Positions 1 to 5,704 are shown, numbered from the stretch's first letter. The stretch is DNA of 5,704 bases from Acidimicrobiia bacterium (GCA_016650415.1 JAENVU010000268.1:1-5704), one strand, 5' to 3'. Made by a program: numbers and translations. Notes: a model not told the origin generated them from the sequence alone.

Positions 1-68
1 CGCAATGCCGATGCGGCGATGCCAGTGCGGTCTGCGACCATGCCGATCGTCAGGAGTTCGTCGTCCAC
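1..68 (-). CDS. MerR-family transcriptional regulator, N-terminal part only (cut by window edge)
   Basis: Reading leftward from a GTG at 66-68, the 22 complete codons include IGMVADRTGIAASAL, followed by CG, which must begin an arginine codon. This matches the opening of the winged-helix DNA-binding domain of MerR proteins (pattern TIGxVAxRTGxxxSALR), and the AASALR form recalls SoxR. The start is well fixed. An in-frame TAA lies at 111-113 on the minus strand, GTG is the only start codon between it and the motif, and GAGGA sits 7 bases before it. MerR proteins twist overlong promoters to activate them in response to metals, drugs or redox stress. The sensor half is outside the window, so the signal is unknown. 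The gene diverges from the one at 136 and a MerR-type operator lies between them, so it probably controls that gene and perhaps itself. Confidence 0.85.
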   Translation of the reverse strand, partial: MDDELLTIGMVADRTGIAASAL

Positions 69-75
69 CGTGGCG

Positions 76-80
76 TCCTC
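76..80 (-). promoter_or_regulatory. Ribosome binding site of the MerR-family gene
   Basis: GAGGA on the minus strand, 7 bases before the GTG at 66-68. Together with the in-frame stop at 111-113 it decides the start of the regulator gene. Confidence 0.6.
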
Positions 81-98
81 GGTCGCTCGAAAGAAGGC

Positions 99-129
99 TT
101 GACTTGAAGTTTACTTCAACTTCTACTAT
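99..129 (+). promoter_or_regulatory. MerR/SoxR-type promoter with 19-bp spacer
   Basis: A -35 element TTGACT (99-104) is followed by exactly 19 bases and a -10 element TACTAT (124-129). Ordinary sigma-70-type promoters use about 17 bases, whereas MerR-activated promoters characteristically use 19-20. The palindrome at 104-119 is centred 7 bases into the spacer, which as I recall it is the geometry of the E. coli soxS promoter. Transcription would begin about 7 bases after the -10, at or next to the ATG at 136. An alternative reading is TTGACT with TCTACT (122-127) at 17 bases, which would make the palindrome a repressor site. The divergent MerR gene favours the first reading. Confidence 0.65.
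104..119. promoter_or_regulatory. Palindromic operator, probable MerR-family binding site
   Basis: TTGAAGTTTACTTCAA is a perfect inverted repeat with two 7-base arms (104-110 and 113-119) around a central TT. It sits between the -35 and -10 elements of the rightward promoter and starts 36 bases upstream of the divergent regulator's GTG. It resembles, without matching, the SoxR box core TCAAGTTAACTTGA (from memory). Binding by the neighbouring MerR protein is inferred. Confidence 0.65.
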
Positions 130-135
130 TCGGGC

Positions 136-1419
136 ATGACCGTACCTCCCGTCGGAATCGAGTCCGTCCACCGCACCTATCGCGAGCTGGGCGGCGATAC
201 CGCGTCCGACGCGGATCTGGTCCGCCGGGTGAGTCGGCGCGTCGAGGTGCCGCGCGACGATCACGCCGACTCGTTCATCCTCCACGCTCCCCTCGAGGTC
301 CTGGCTCGCGCCGCGCTCCTCCCGTGGGCCGAGCCTGATGCTCGGCCGGTGGCCCGGCTCCGCTTGGCGGCGTTGGTCGCGCGGTACGAGGCGCAGGCGC
401 CGTACGTTCCGGCACCGGATCCCACGGGCGACGGATCACCGACTGCCGACCTCGCCGGTGCGCTGTCGGCCGGTGACCTCGAAGCTGCGGATCTCGCCGC
501 GCAGGCCGTGGCGGCCGCGGTGGCGCCCGCCGACCTCGCGGGCGTGCTCGGCGACGCGGTCCTGCCCAGCCTGGCGGCGGCCGGCCACGCTCCGATCTTC
601 CTGTACCTCCTCCCGCGGGTGGCCCCCCGGGCCGAGGCGTCCACGGCGATGCTGCGGCCGCTCGTTCGTGAACTCGCTCGGTTTCCACACCTGCAACTGG
701 AGTGGATCCGGGATCGACCGTCGACGGGTGGCTCACCGGCGGCGCTCGACGCCGCGCTGCGCACGCTCCCGGCCCTCGGGGTCCCGGGCAGCACGTTCAT
801 CTCCCCGCTGATGCATCAGGTCGACCGCGACGTCGCACCCACGCGGCTGGGACCGGCGTTGGCCGGCGTGACGCCGGCCGCGGCTCGGACGGTGCTCCTG
901 CGCGCGGCGGCGCGGGCGATGGTGCTCGGCCCGGCCCAGCACGCTCCCTACGGTTGGAGTCACGCGCTCACGATGACCCAGGCCGCGGTCGCGATCGCAC
1001 CGCGGCTCGCCGACCCCTCGCTCGGCGTTGCCGTCGCCGCCACCTACCTCACCGGTTTCCTGGCCGCGCTGGCGACCGAGTCGATCCCGGGAACGGTCGA
1101 ACTCGACTCCCCCGGTGGCACCTTCGCCGATGCACTCGAACTGGGGATGCGACCAAGTGCGGGTCGCGCGTGGCACGCCGGTCGAGCGGAGTTCGACGAG
1201 ATTCGCACCGAGATCGTGAGCCGGGTCGTGGTGCGCCACGATGCCCACCTGATCAAGTACACGCTGGCCTGTCTCGACGCCATGGCGGCGGACCCGGAGG
1301 CGGGGAACCTCTATCTGGCGGCGGCCGCGACGCTGCTGGCGTTCTGGACCGGGCCCGGCCCCGACGGGTTCGAGTCGGACGACCCGCTGCGCGAGGTGGT
1401 CGCCGGATCCGCGGGCTGA
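136..1419 (+). CDS. Uncharacterised helical protein, possibly questin-oxidase-like
   Basis: A 427-residue protein rich in Ala, Leu and Arg, with no signal peptide or clear membrane segment, and so probably cytoplasmic and mostly helical. Histidine-bearing motifs are spread along it: ILHAPLE (H50), GHAPIFLYLLP (H151), APYGWSHALTM (H269-H276), and RHDAHLIKYTLACLDA near the end (H368, H371). The HAPLE segment near the N-terminus and the late HxxHxxKYT motif recall the questin oxidase-like family, whose fungal member performs a Baeyer-Villiger-type ring opening. That assignment is from memory and tentative, and no nucleotide-binding GxGxxG motif supports a flavin enzyme. The ATG is chosen because the promoter puts the transcript start on it. 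There is no Shine-Dalgarno sequence, so the mRNA is probably leaderless. It is the direct target of the MerR-type promoter, and its stop lies 56 bases before the sulfatase. It could equally be a family with no known function. Confidence 0.8.
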   Translation: MTVPPVGIESVHRTYRELGGDTASDADLVRRVSRRVEVPRDDHADSFILHAPLEVLARAALLPWAEPDARPVARLRLAALVARYEAQAPYVPAPDPTGDGSPTADLAGALSAGDLEAADLAAQAVAAAVAPADLAGVLGDAVLPSLAAAGHAPIFLYLLPRVAPRAEASTAMLRPLVRELARFPHLQLEWIRDRPSTGGSPAALDAALRTLPALGVPGSTFISPLMHQVDRDVAPTRLGPALAGVTPAAARTVLLRAAARAMVLGPAQHAPYGWSHALTMTQAAVAIAPRLADPSLGVAVAATYLTGFLAALATESIPGTVELDSPGGTFADALELGMRPSAGRAWHAGRAEFDEIRTEIVSRVVVRHDAHLIKYTLACLDAMAADPEAGNLYLAAAATLLAFWTGPGPDGFESDDPLREVVAGSAG

Positions 1420-1450
1420 CCGGTGGCCGGTCCGTGCGGATCGCGTAGCG

Positions 1451-1472
1451 TCCTCCCCGACCCTCGGGAGGA
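1451..1472 (+). promoter_or_regulatory. Hairpin occluding the sulfatase ribosome binding site
   Basis: TCCTCCC (1451-1457) and GGGAGGA (1466-1472) are perfect 7-base complements around an 8-base loop. The right arm is the Shine-Dalgarno sequence of the sulfatase gene, whose GTG starts 3 bases later, so folding would hide the ribosome site. No T-run follows, so it does not look like an intrinsic terminator. A weak -10-like TAGCGT at 1446-1451 has no convincing -35. If transcription started from it, at about 1458, the left arm would be missing and the site would be free. The hairpin may therefore matter only on read-through RNA from the upstream gene. A chance complement is possible, because any strong Shine-Dalgarno sequence in GC-rich DNA pairs easily. 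Confidence 0.4.
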
Positions 1473-1475
1473 TCA

Positions 1476-3389
1476 GTGGAATCGGTGGATCGCAAACCGG
1501 CCAGTGCGACGACCGCGGCCCGTCATGGCGCGCTCGCGGCCACGTTGCCGGTCACGGATGCCGACTTCGACGACGCCACCCGAGGTCGAATCGCGCCGCT
1601 TCCGGGGCCGGCGATGCATCCCGCGTGGGGTCACGCCGTATGGGATCCCAAGGATTGGGAGTTCATCGAGGGTGACGCGCCGCCGTCGGTGAACCCGTCG
1701 CTGTGGCGCCAAGCCCGACTCAACGCGATCCACGGCCTGTTCGAAGTTGCCGAGGGTGTCTACCAAGTGCGGGGCGTCGATCTCTCCAACATCACGTTCA
1801 TCGCGTCCGCCGACGGCTGGATCGTCATCGATCCACTCACGGCCAGCGAGACGGCTGCCTTCGCGCTCGAGTTGTTGCACCAACATCAGGCACCGCGTCC
1901 GGTCGCCGCGGTGATCTACACCCACAGCCACATCGACCATTTCGGAGGTGTGCGGGGCGTCATCGCCGACGACGACGTCGCGAACGGGCGGGTTCAGGTG
2001 ATCGCGCCCGTCGGCTTCCTCGAAGCGGCGATCAGCGAGAACGTCGTGGCCGGCGCCGTGATGATGCGGCGCGCCAGCTACATGTACGGCCGGTTATTGC
2101 CCGGCGACGAGCTGGGTCACGTCGACTGCGGCCTCGGGAAGGCGATCCCGTTGCTCGGAACGACCGGCCTGATCGCGCCGACGGTCGAGATCACGCATAC
2201 GGGTCAGGAGCTCGAGATCGGCGGCGTGCGCCTCCGGTTCCAGTACACGCCCGACACGGAAGCGCCGGCCGAGATGAACATCTTTCTCCCCGATCGGCGG
2301 CTGCTGTGCATGGCCGAGAACTGCAGCGCCACGCTGCACAACGTCTACACGCCGCGCGGCGCGCAGATTCGGGACGCGCTCTCGTGGAGCAAGTACATCA
2401 ACGAGTCGATCGAGCTCTTCGCCGACGCGACCGACATCGTCTTCATGAGTCACCACTGGCCGCGATTCGGTACGGAGGTGGCGCGCCAGTTCATGGCCGA
2501 ACAGCGCGACGCCTACCGCTGGATCCACGACCAGACGATGCGGCGCGCCAATCACGGTGACACTCCCCTCGAGATCGCGGAGACGCTGGGCCCGCCTCCC
2601 GGGCTGGGTGACCGCTTCCATGTCCGTGGCTACTACGGCACGTTGAGCCACAACGCGAAGGCGGTGTATCAGCGCTACCTCGGGTGGTTCGACGGGAACC
2701 CGGCTCATCTGCATCCGCTTCCGCCGGTCGAAGCGTCGGTGCGCTACGTCGAGTTCATGGGCGGCGCGGACTCGATCCTCGACCGAGTGCGGGCATGCAT
2801 CGACGCGGGCGAGTACCGGTGGGCCGCCCAGGTCCTCGATCATGTGGTCTTCGCCGAGCCGGAGAACCGCGAGGCGCACTTGCTCCAAGCCGATGTGTTC
2901 GAGCAGCTGGGGTACGGGAGCGAATCCGGCCCGTGGCGGGACTTCTACCTGACCGGTGCGCAGGAGCTGCGCCATGGTGCGGCGCGGCTCGGCGGTTCGA
3001 TGGCTTCGAGTATCGACATCCTGCGGGCGATGACGACGGAGATGTTGATCGACCTGATCGGAGTCCGACTCGACGGGGAGCGGATCGGCGCCGAGCGGCT
3101 GGGCATCAACCTGACCGTGACCGACCGCGACGAACGTTGGTTCATCGGTGTCGAGCACGGAGCGGTCCACGGCACGCCGGACCGTCATGACGTCGCAGCG
3201 GACCTGGGTGTGGAAATCGCTCACCTGGCGCTGGCCCGGCTCGCGAGTGGCACCACCTCGCTCGACGACCTCGGCCCGGCCGACCTGATGGTCACCGGCG
3301 ATCGGTCTCGGCTCGAGTGGTTCCTCGGCCTGCTCGACACGTTCGATGCGAGCTTCGCGATCGTCACCGCCGAACGAACGACGCCGTGA
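1476..3389 (+). CDS. Class B alkylsulfatase (metallo-beta-lactamase fold, SdsA1/BDS1/YjcS type)
   Basis: A 637-residue zinc enzyme that hydrolyses alkyl sulfate esters, such as dodecyl sulfate, to alcohol and sulfate. The metal site is complete: THSHIDH gives H150, H152, D154 and H155, TEAPAE gives E262, AEN gives E281, and SHHWP gives H326. The E-E-H spacing equals that of E280, E299 and H344 in Pseudomonas SdsA1 (recalled). Domains in order are the N-terminal KPASATTAARH segment typical of the family, the catalytic domain to about 340, a helical dimerisation domain (about 340-490, containing RGYYGTLSHNAKAVYQRYLGW), and a C-terminal SCP2-like domain (about 510-632). There is no signal peptide, unlike secreted SdsA1, so it should act on imported substrate. 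GTG at 1476 follows GGGAGGA closely. A second GTG at 1485 is an alternative start that would remove three residues. The crotonase gene starts 6 bases after its stop. Confidence 0.95.
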   Translation: MESVDRKPASATTAARHGALAATLPVTDADFDDATRGRIAPLPGPAMHPAWGHAVWDPKDWEFIEGDAPPSVNPSLWRQARLNAIHGLFEVAEGVYQVRGVDLSNITFIASADGWIVIDPLTASETAAFALELLHQHQAPRPVAAVIYTHSHIDHFGGVRGVIADDDVANGRVQVIAPVGFLEAAISENVVAGAVMMRRASYMYGRLLPGDELGHVDCGLGKAIPLLGTTGLIAPTVEITHTGQELEIGGVRLRFQYTPDTEAPAEMNIFLPDRRLLCMAENCSATLHNVYTPRGAQIRDALSWSKYINESIELFADATDIVFMSHHWPRFGTEVARQFMAEQRDAYRWIHDQTMRRANHGDTPLEIAETLGPPPGLGDRFHVRGYYGTLSHNAKAVYQRYLGWFDGNPAHLHPLPPVEASVRYVEFMGGADSILDRVRACIDAGEYRWAAQVLDHVVFAEPENREAHLLQADVFEQLGYGSESGPWRDFYLTGAQELRHGAARLGGSMASSIDILRAMTTEMLIDLIGVRLDGERIGAERLGINLTVTDRDERWFIGVEHGAVHGTPDRHDVAADLGVEIAHLALARLASGTTSLDDLGPADLMVTGDRSRLEWFLGLLDTFDASFAIVTAERTTP

Positions 3390-3395
3390 TCGACC

Positions 3396-4229
3396 ATGAC
3401 TGACTACGCGACCCTGGAGGTACGGCGTGACGGACCGGTCGGATGGCTGATCTTCGACCGAACCGATGCCGCGAACGCGATGAACGCGACCATGCTCGAC
3501 GAGCTCGAGGACGCGTGGCGGGAACTCGACGCCGACCCGGACGTGCGGGTCATCGTGAACACTGCCAATGGGTCGGCGTTTCAGACCGGGCTCGACGTCG
3601 GTCAGCTCGCCCGAGATCCTGATGCCCTGCGCGAGCAGTCGCGACGCACCCGCGACGCGAGCCTGAAGCTGACCGCCTGGCACAACGAGGTCGCCAAGCC
3701 GGTGATCGCCGCGGTCAACGGCGTCTGCGCCGGTGGCGGGCTGCACTTCGTGGCGGACGCCGACATCGTGATCGCGAGCGCCAACGCGACCTTCCTCGAC
3801 CCGCACGTGTCGGTGGGGCAAGTCTCGGCCTTCGAAACGATCGCGCTCGCGAAGCGGTCGCCGATGGAAGCCGTGACGCGGATGGCGTTGATCGGCCGGT
3901 ACGAACGCATCGACGCGGCGCGAGCGCTGGCGCTGGGGATCATCTCCGAAGTGGTTGCGGATCCGGCTGCCCTCCGAGACCGTGCGAGCGAACTCGCGCG
4001 CACCATCGCGCGGAACTCTCCGGCTGCGATGGCGGCGACGAAACGGGCATTGTGGGGTGCACTCGAGCTGGGGTTGACCGAGGCCTGCCGGGCCGGAGCC
4101 CGGGAGATCGTCGGCATGTGGGGTCACCCGGACCAGGAAGAGGGGCCCCGCGCGTTCGCCGAGAAGCGGGAGCCGCACTGGGCGGTCCCCGACGGCCCGC
4201 CCGCACCGTCGCTCGATCCGCGAGACTGA
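3396..4229 (+). CDS. Crotonase-superfamily protein (enoyl-CoA hydratase/isomerase-like) with altered catalytic residues
   Basis: A 277-residue cytoplasmic acyl-CoA-type enzyme of usual crotonase length. The first oxyanion-hole segment is AFQTGLDVGQL (61-71) and the second is VNGVCAGGGLHFVADADIV (107-125). The helical C-terminal part has the typical SPAAMAATKRAL stretch (208-219). In rat enoyl-CoA hydratase the catalytic glutamates are E144, just after the GGG, and E164. Here the matching positions are H117 (GGGLHF) and H137 (DPHVSVG). It is therefore unlikely to be a standard hydratase, though the fold and oxyanion hole should still bind and polarise a CoA thioester. Similar GGGLHFVAD proteins are, from memory, widespread in actinobacteria with poorly known substrates. 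It starts 6 bases after the sulfatase stop with no clear Shine-Dalgarno sequence, suggesting translational coupling, and probably handles a CoA intermediate in the same pathway. The exact reaction is unknown. Confidence 0.9.
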   Translation: MTDYATLEVRRDGPVGWLIFDRTDAANAMNATMLDELEDAWRELDADPDVRVIVNTANGSAFQTGLDVGQLARDPDALREQSRRTRDASLKLTAWHNEVAKPVIAAVNGVCAGGGLHFVADADIVIASANATFLDPHVSVGQVSAFETIALAKRSPMEAVTRMALIGRYERIDAARALALGIISEVVADPAALRDRASELARTIARNSPAAMAATKRALWGALELGLTEACRAGAREIVGMWGHPDQEEGPRAFAEKREPHWAVPDGPPAPSLDPRD

Positions 4230-4254
4230 GCCACTCTTTCCGACGGAGGACCCG

Positions 4255-5103
4255 ATGACCGACTTCCCCACGCGCGCACCCAAGGGCGAACTCGACTCGT
4301 TCGAGAAGTACGCGTTCACCCACGACGGCGCGACCCACGACGTCTATCGCAAGGGAACCGGGCCGGTGGTCATGGTCATCACCGAGATGCCGGGGCTCTC
4401 GCCCTACGTGCTCGGCTTCGCCGATCGGGTCGCCGCGCTCGGTCTGACCGTGGTGTGCCCCGACCTCTTCGGCCAGGCGGGCCGTGACCCCTTCATCGGG
4501 TCGAAGGCCGGCCAAGCCGGATACATGCTGAGTTCGTGGTCGAAGATCTGCATCAGTCGTGAGTTCACATCGTTGGCCATCGGTCGCTCGTCACCGGTCG
4601 TCGGCTGGCTCCGTGCGTTGGCTCATCAGGAACACGAGCGCGCGGGTGGTCCGGGTGTCGGTGCGGTCGGGATGTGCTTCACCGGCGGCTTCGCGTTGGC
4701 AATGGCCGTCGATCCGCTCGTCCTCGCCCCGGTCGTGTCGCAGCCGTCGCTCCCGATCGGGATCACGAAATCCCGCAAGCGCTCCATCGACAGCAGCGAT
4801 GCCGATCTGGAGACGGTGCGGCTGCGGTGCGTCAATGAGGGGCTGCAAGTCCTCGGGCTGCGGTTCGACGGTGATCCGTTCGTTCCCGCCGAGCGGTTCG
4901 ACTTTCTGCGGGAACGGCTGGGCGATGGCTTCGTCGCGGTCGAACTCCGTCAGGAGGACGGTCACCCCGACAGCGCGCTGGGCAAGGCCCACTCGGTGTT
5001 GACCGGTGACCTGATCGACGAACCGGGCCAACCATCACGTGCCGCACTGGACCAGGTCCTCGACCTGTTCCGGTCCCGCCTCCTCGCGCCGACGCCGAGC
5101 TGA
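4255..5103 (+). CDS. Dienelactone hydrolase family protein (alpha/beta hydrolase)
   Basis: A 282-residue alpha/beta hydrolase. Dienelactone hydrolases open lactone or enol-ester rings with a Cys-Asp-His triad. The nucleophile elbow is VGMCFTGG with C141, the acid is likely D207 in GDPFVPAE, and the base is likely H246 in KAHSVLTG. E44 in ITEMPGLSP matches the glutamate near the N-terminus that tunes the cysteine in Pseudomonas dienelactone hydrolase. VVCPDLFG (67-73) is the usual segment after the second strand. The elbow has one residue more than the GYCLGG of the classic enzyme, so this is a side branch and the substrate is uncertain; it may be another ester or lactone. There is no signal peptide. 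GGAGGA at 4245-4250 lies 4 bases before the ATG. It is 25 bases after the crotonase stop, so it is the last gene of the operon, and its own stop is 4 bases from the convergent gene. Confidence 0.9.
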   Translation: MTDFPTRAPKGELDSFEKYAFTHDGATHDVYRKGTGPVVMVITEMPGLSPYVLGFADRVAALGLTVVCPDLFGQAGRDPFIGSKAGQAGYMLSSWSKICISREFTSLAIGRSSPVVGWLRALAHQEHERAGGPGVGAVGMCFTGGFALAMAVDPLVLAPVVSQPSLPIGITKSRKRSIDSSDADLETVRLRCVNEGLQVLGLRFDGDPFVPAERFDFLRERLGDGFVAVELRQEDGHPDSALGKAHSVLTGDLIDEPGQPSRAALDQVLDLFRSRLLAPTPS

Positions 5104-5107
5104 CCCC

Positions 5108-5704
5108 TCAGCCGAGCGAGTCGGCCAGCTGCGGTCGTTCGCGGATCGAGCGCTTGACCTCCGCGAAGCCGGGGAAGTTGACCACTTCCCACAGTGCGTC
5201 CCAGAGTCGCGTCGCATCGTCTCCGTAGGGCACTCGGCTGATGACCGGTCCGAAGAACGAGTTGAGGTCACCGTCCCGTCGGAAGCTGATGATGGGGGTG
5301 CCGACGTCGGCGCCGGTGCGCGCGAGCGCCTCGTCGGTGTCGGCCTGCACCGCGGCATCCCACTGCCCGTCGTTGGCGGCTTCGATGTATTGCTCGGCGA
5401 TCCCCGCGGACCGGAGGTAGTCGGGGAATCCCTCCTCGTAGTGGTCGACGATCTCTTCGCGGAGCCGGCGGACGTGGATATCGCCGCCGAAGCGGGTGTA
5501 GAGGGCGCCCATCTCGTCCCGCCGACCGTCGGCGCGCATCGCCGCCGCCACCCGCAAGAGCTTGAGTCCCGAGCCGTGGCCTGCGATGTAGCGCGGCGGG
5601 AAATCCCGTTCGTAGTCCTTGCCGGCGTTCACCATCCGGAGGCTGATGAACCTCCAGTCGACGGTGAGATCACGCAGCTGAGCGACCTCGGCCACCCACC
5701 GTGA
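5108..5704 (-). CDS. Mycothiol-dependent nitroreductase, Rv2466c-like DsbA family (N-terminus beyond window)
   Basis: A DsbA-type thioredoxin-fold oxidoreductase. The open frame reaches the window end and reads SRWVAEVAQLRDLTVDW, aligning with TSRWILEVAKVRDIEVNF of M. tuberculosis Rv2466c (recalled). The GTG at 5693-5695 is therefore internal, not the start. The expected CPWC active site should lie about 4-7 codons outside the window. Of 198 visible residues, the helical insertion spans about 36-130, the cis-proline motif is DVGTP (P137), FFGPVISRVPYG (150-161) follows, and the C-terminal helix has LWDALWEVVNFPGFAEVKR. Rv2466c uses mycothiol to reduce nitro compounds and to answer oxidative stress, so the host probably makes mycothiol. 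It converges on the hydrolase gene with a 4-base gap, so it belongs to a different transcript. Its promoter is not in the window. Confidence 0.88.
   Translation of the reverse strand, partial: SRWVAEVAQLRDLTVDWRFISLRMVNAGKDYERDFPPRYIAGHGSGLKLLRVAAAMRADGRRDEMGALYTRFGGDIHVRRLREEIVDHYEEGFPDYLRSAGIAEQYIEAANDGQWDAAVQADTDEALARTGADVGTPIISFRRDGDLNSFFGPVISRVPYGDDATRLWDALWEVVNFPGFAEVKRSIRERPQLADSLG

Noticed and set aside
91..119. A leftward promoter for the MerR gene, using TTGAAG (114-119, minus strand) as -35
   Set aside because: At 17-18 bases the -10 position reads CTTCTT or TTCTTT, a poor match. The regulator's promoter cannot be identified with confidence.
261..800. Minus-strand and alternative plus-strand open frames inside the gene at 136
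   Set aside because: They give Arg-, Pro- and Ser-rich low-complexity translations without motifs. The chosen frame has sensible composition, a matching promoter and conserved-looking histidine motifs.
1451..1472. Transcription terminator after the gene at 136
   Set aside because: The stem is strong but is followed directly by the sulfatase start codon rather than a T-run, and its right arm is that gene's ribosome site. A translational role fits better.
2094..4319. A very long open frame (741 codons) on the minus strand opposite the sulfatase and crotonase genes
   Set aside because: Its translation is Arg-, Asp- and Val-rich with no recognisable motif, and it lies exactly antisense to two genes with complete family motifs. 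Long antisense frames are common by-products of high-GC codon use.
5099..5125. Intrinsic terminator at the convergent junction
   Set aside because: The stems are only 5 bp each and no T-run follows on either strand, so termination here is not supported.
5039..5704. A plus-strand open frame of 221 codons over the right end
   Set aside because: It overlaps the end of the hydrolase gene and is antisense to the nitroreductase-like gene, whose frame aligns along its whole length with Rv2466c.

Overview
The window is high-GC DNA, tightly packed with genes. It most likely comes from an actinobacterium (inference). The best evidence is the minus-strand gene at the right edge, which resembles the mycothiol-dependent nitroreductase Rv2466c of Mycobacterium, since mycothiol is largely an actinobacterial thiol. 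The actinobacterial style of the crotonase and dienelactone-hydrolase proteins and an apparently leaderless gene agree. An environmental lineage such as the Acidimicrobiia is possible but cannot be proved from this sequence.

Left edge (1-135): the first 22 codons of a MerR-family regulator run leftward off the window from a GTG at 66-68. Facing it is a rightward promoter with a 19-bp spacer carrying a 16-bp perfect palindrome. This is the layout of promoters activated by MerR/SoxR proteins. The promoter places the transcript start almost exactly on the ATG of the next gene.

Centre (136-5103): four genes run rightward. They are a helical, histidine-containing protein that may be questin-oxidase-like (136-1419), a class B (metallo-beta-lactamase fold) alkylsulfatase (1476-3389), a crotonase-superfamily protein lacking both hydratase glutamates (3396-4229), and a dienelactone-hydrolase-family alpha/beta hydrolase (4255-5103). 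The last three are separated by only 6 and 25 bases and look like one operon. The 56-base gap before the sulfatase holds a hairpin whose right arm is the sulfatase ribosome binding site. A plausible joint role is intracellular removal of sulfate from alkyl sulfates followed by processing of the carbon chain. Only the sulfatase step is well supported by residues.

Right edge (5108-5704): a convergent gene, separated from the hydrolase by 4 bases, encodes most of a DsbA-like mycothiol-dependent nitroreductase. Its N-terminus, with the expected active-site cysteines, lies beyond the window.

No rRNA, tRNA, CRISPR array, insertion sequence or large repeat was seen. The most interesting parts are the MerR/SoxR-type control region with its uncharacterised target gene, the hairpin over the sulfatase start, and the histidine-for-glutamate changes in the crotonase.
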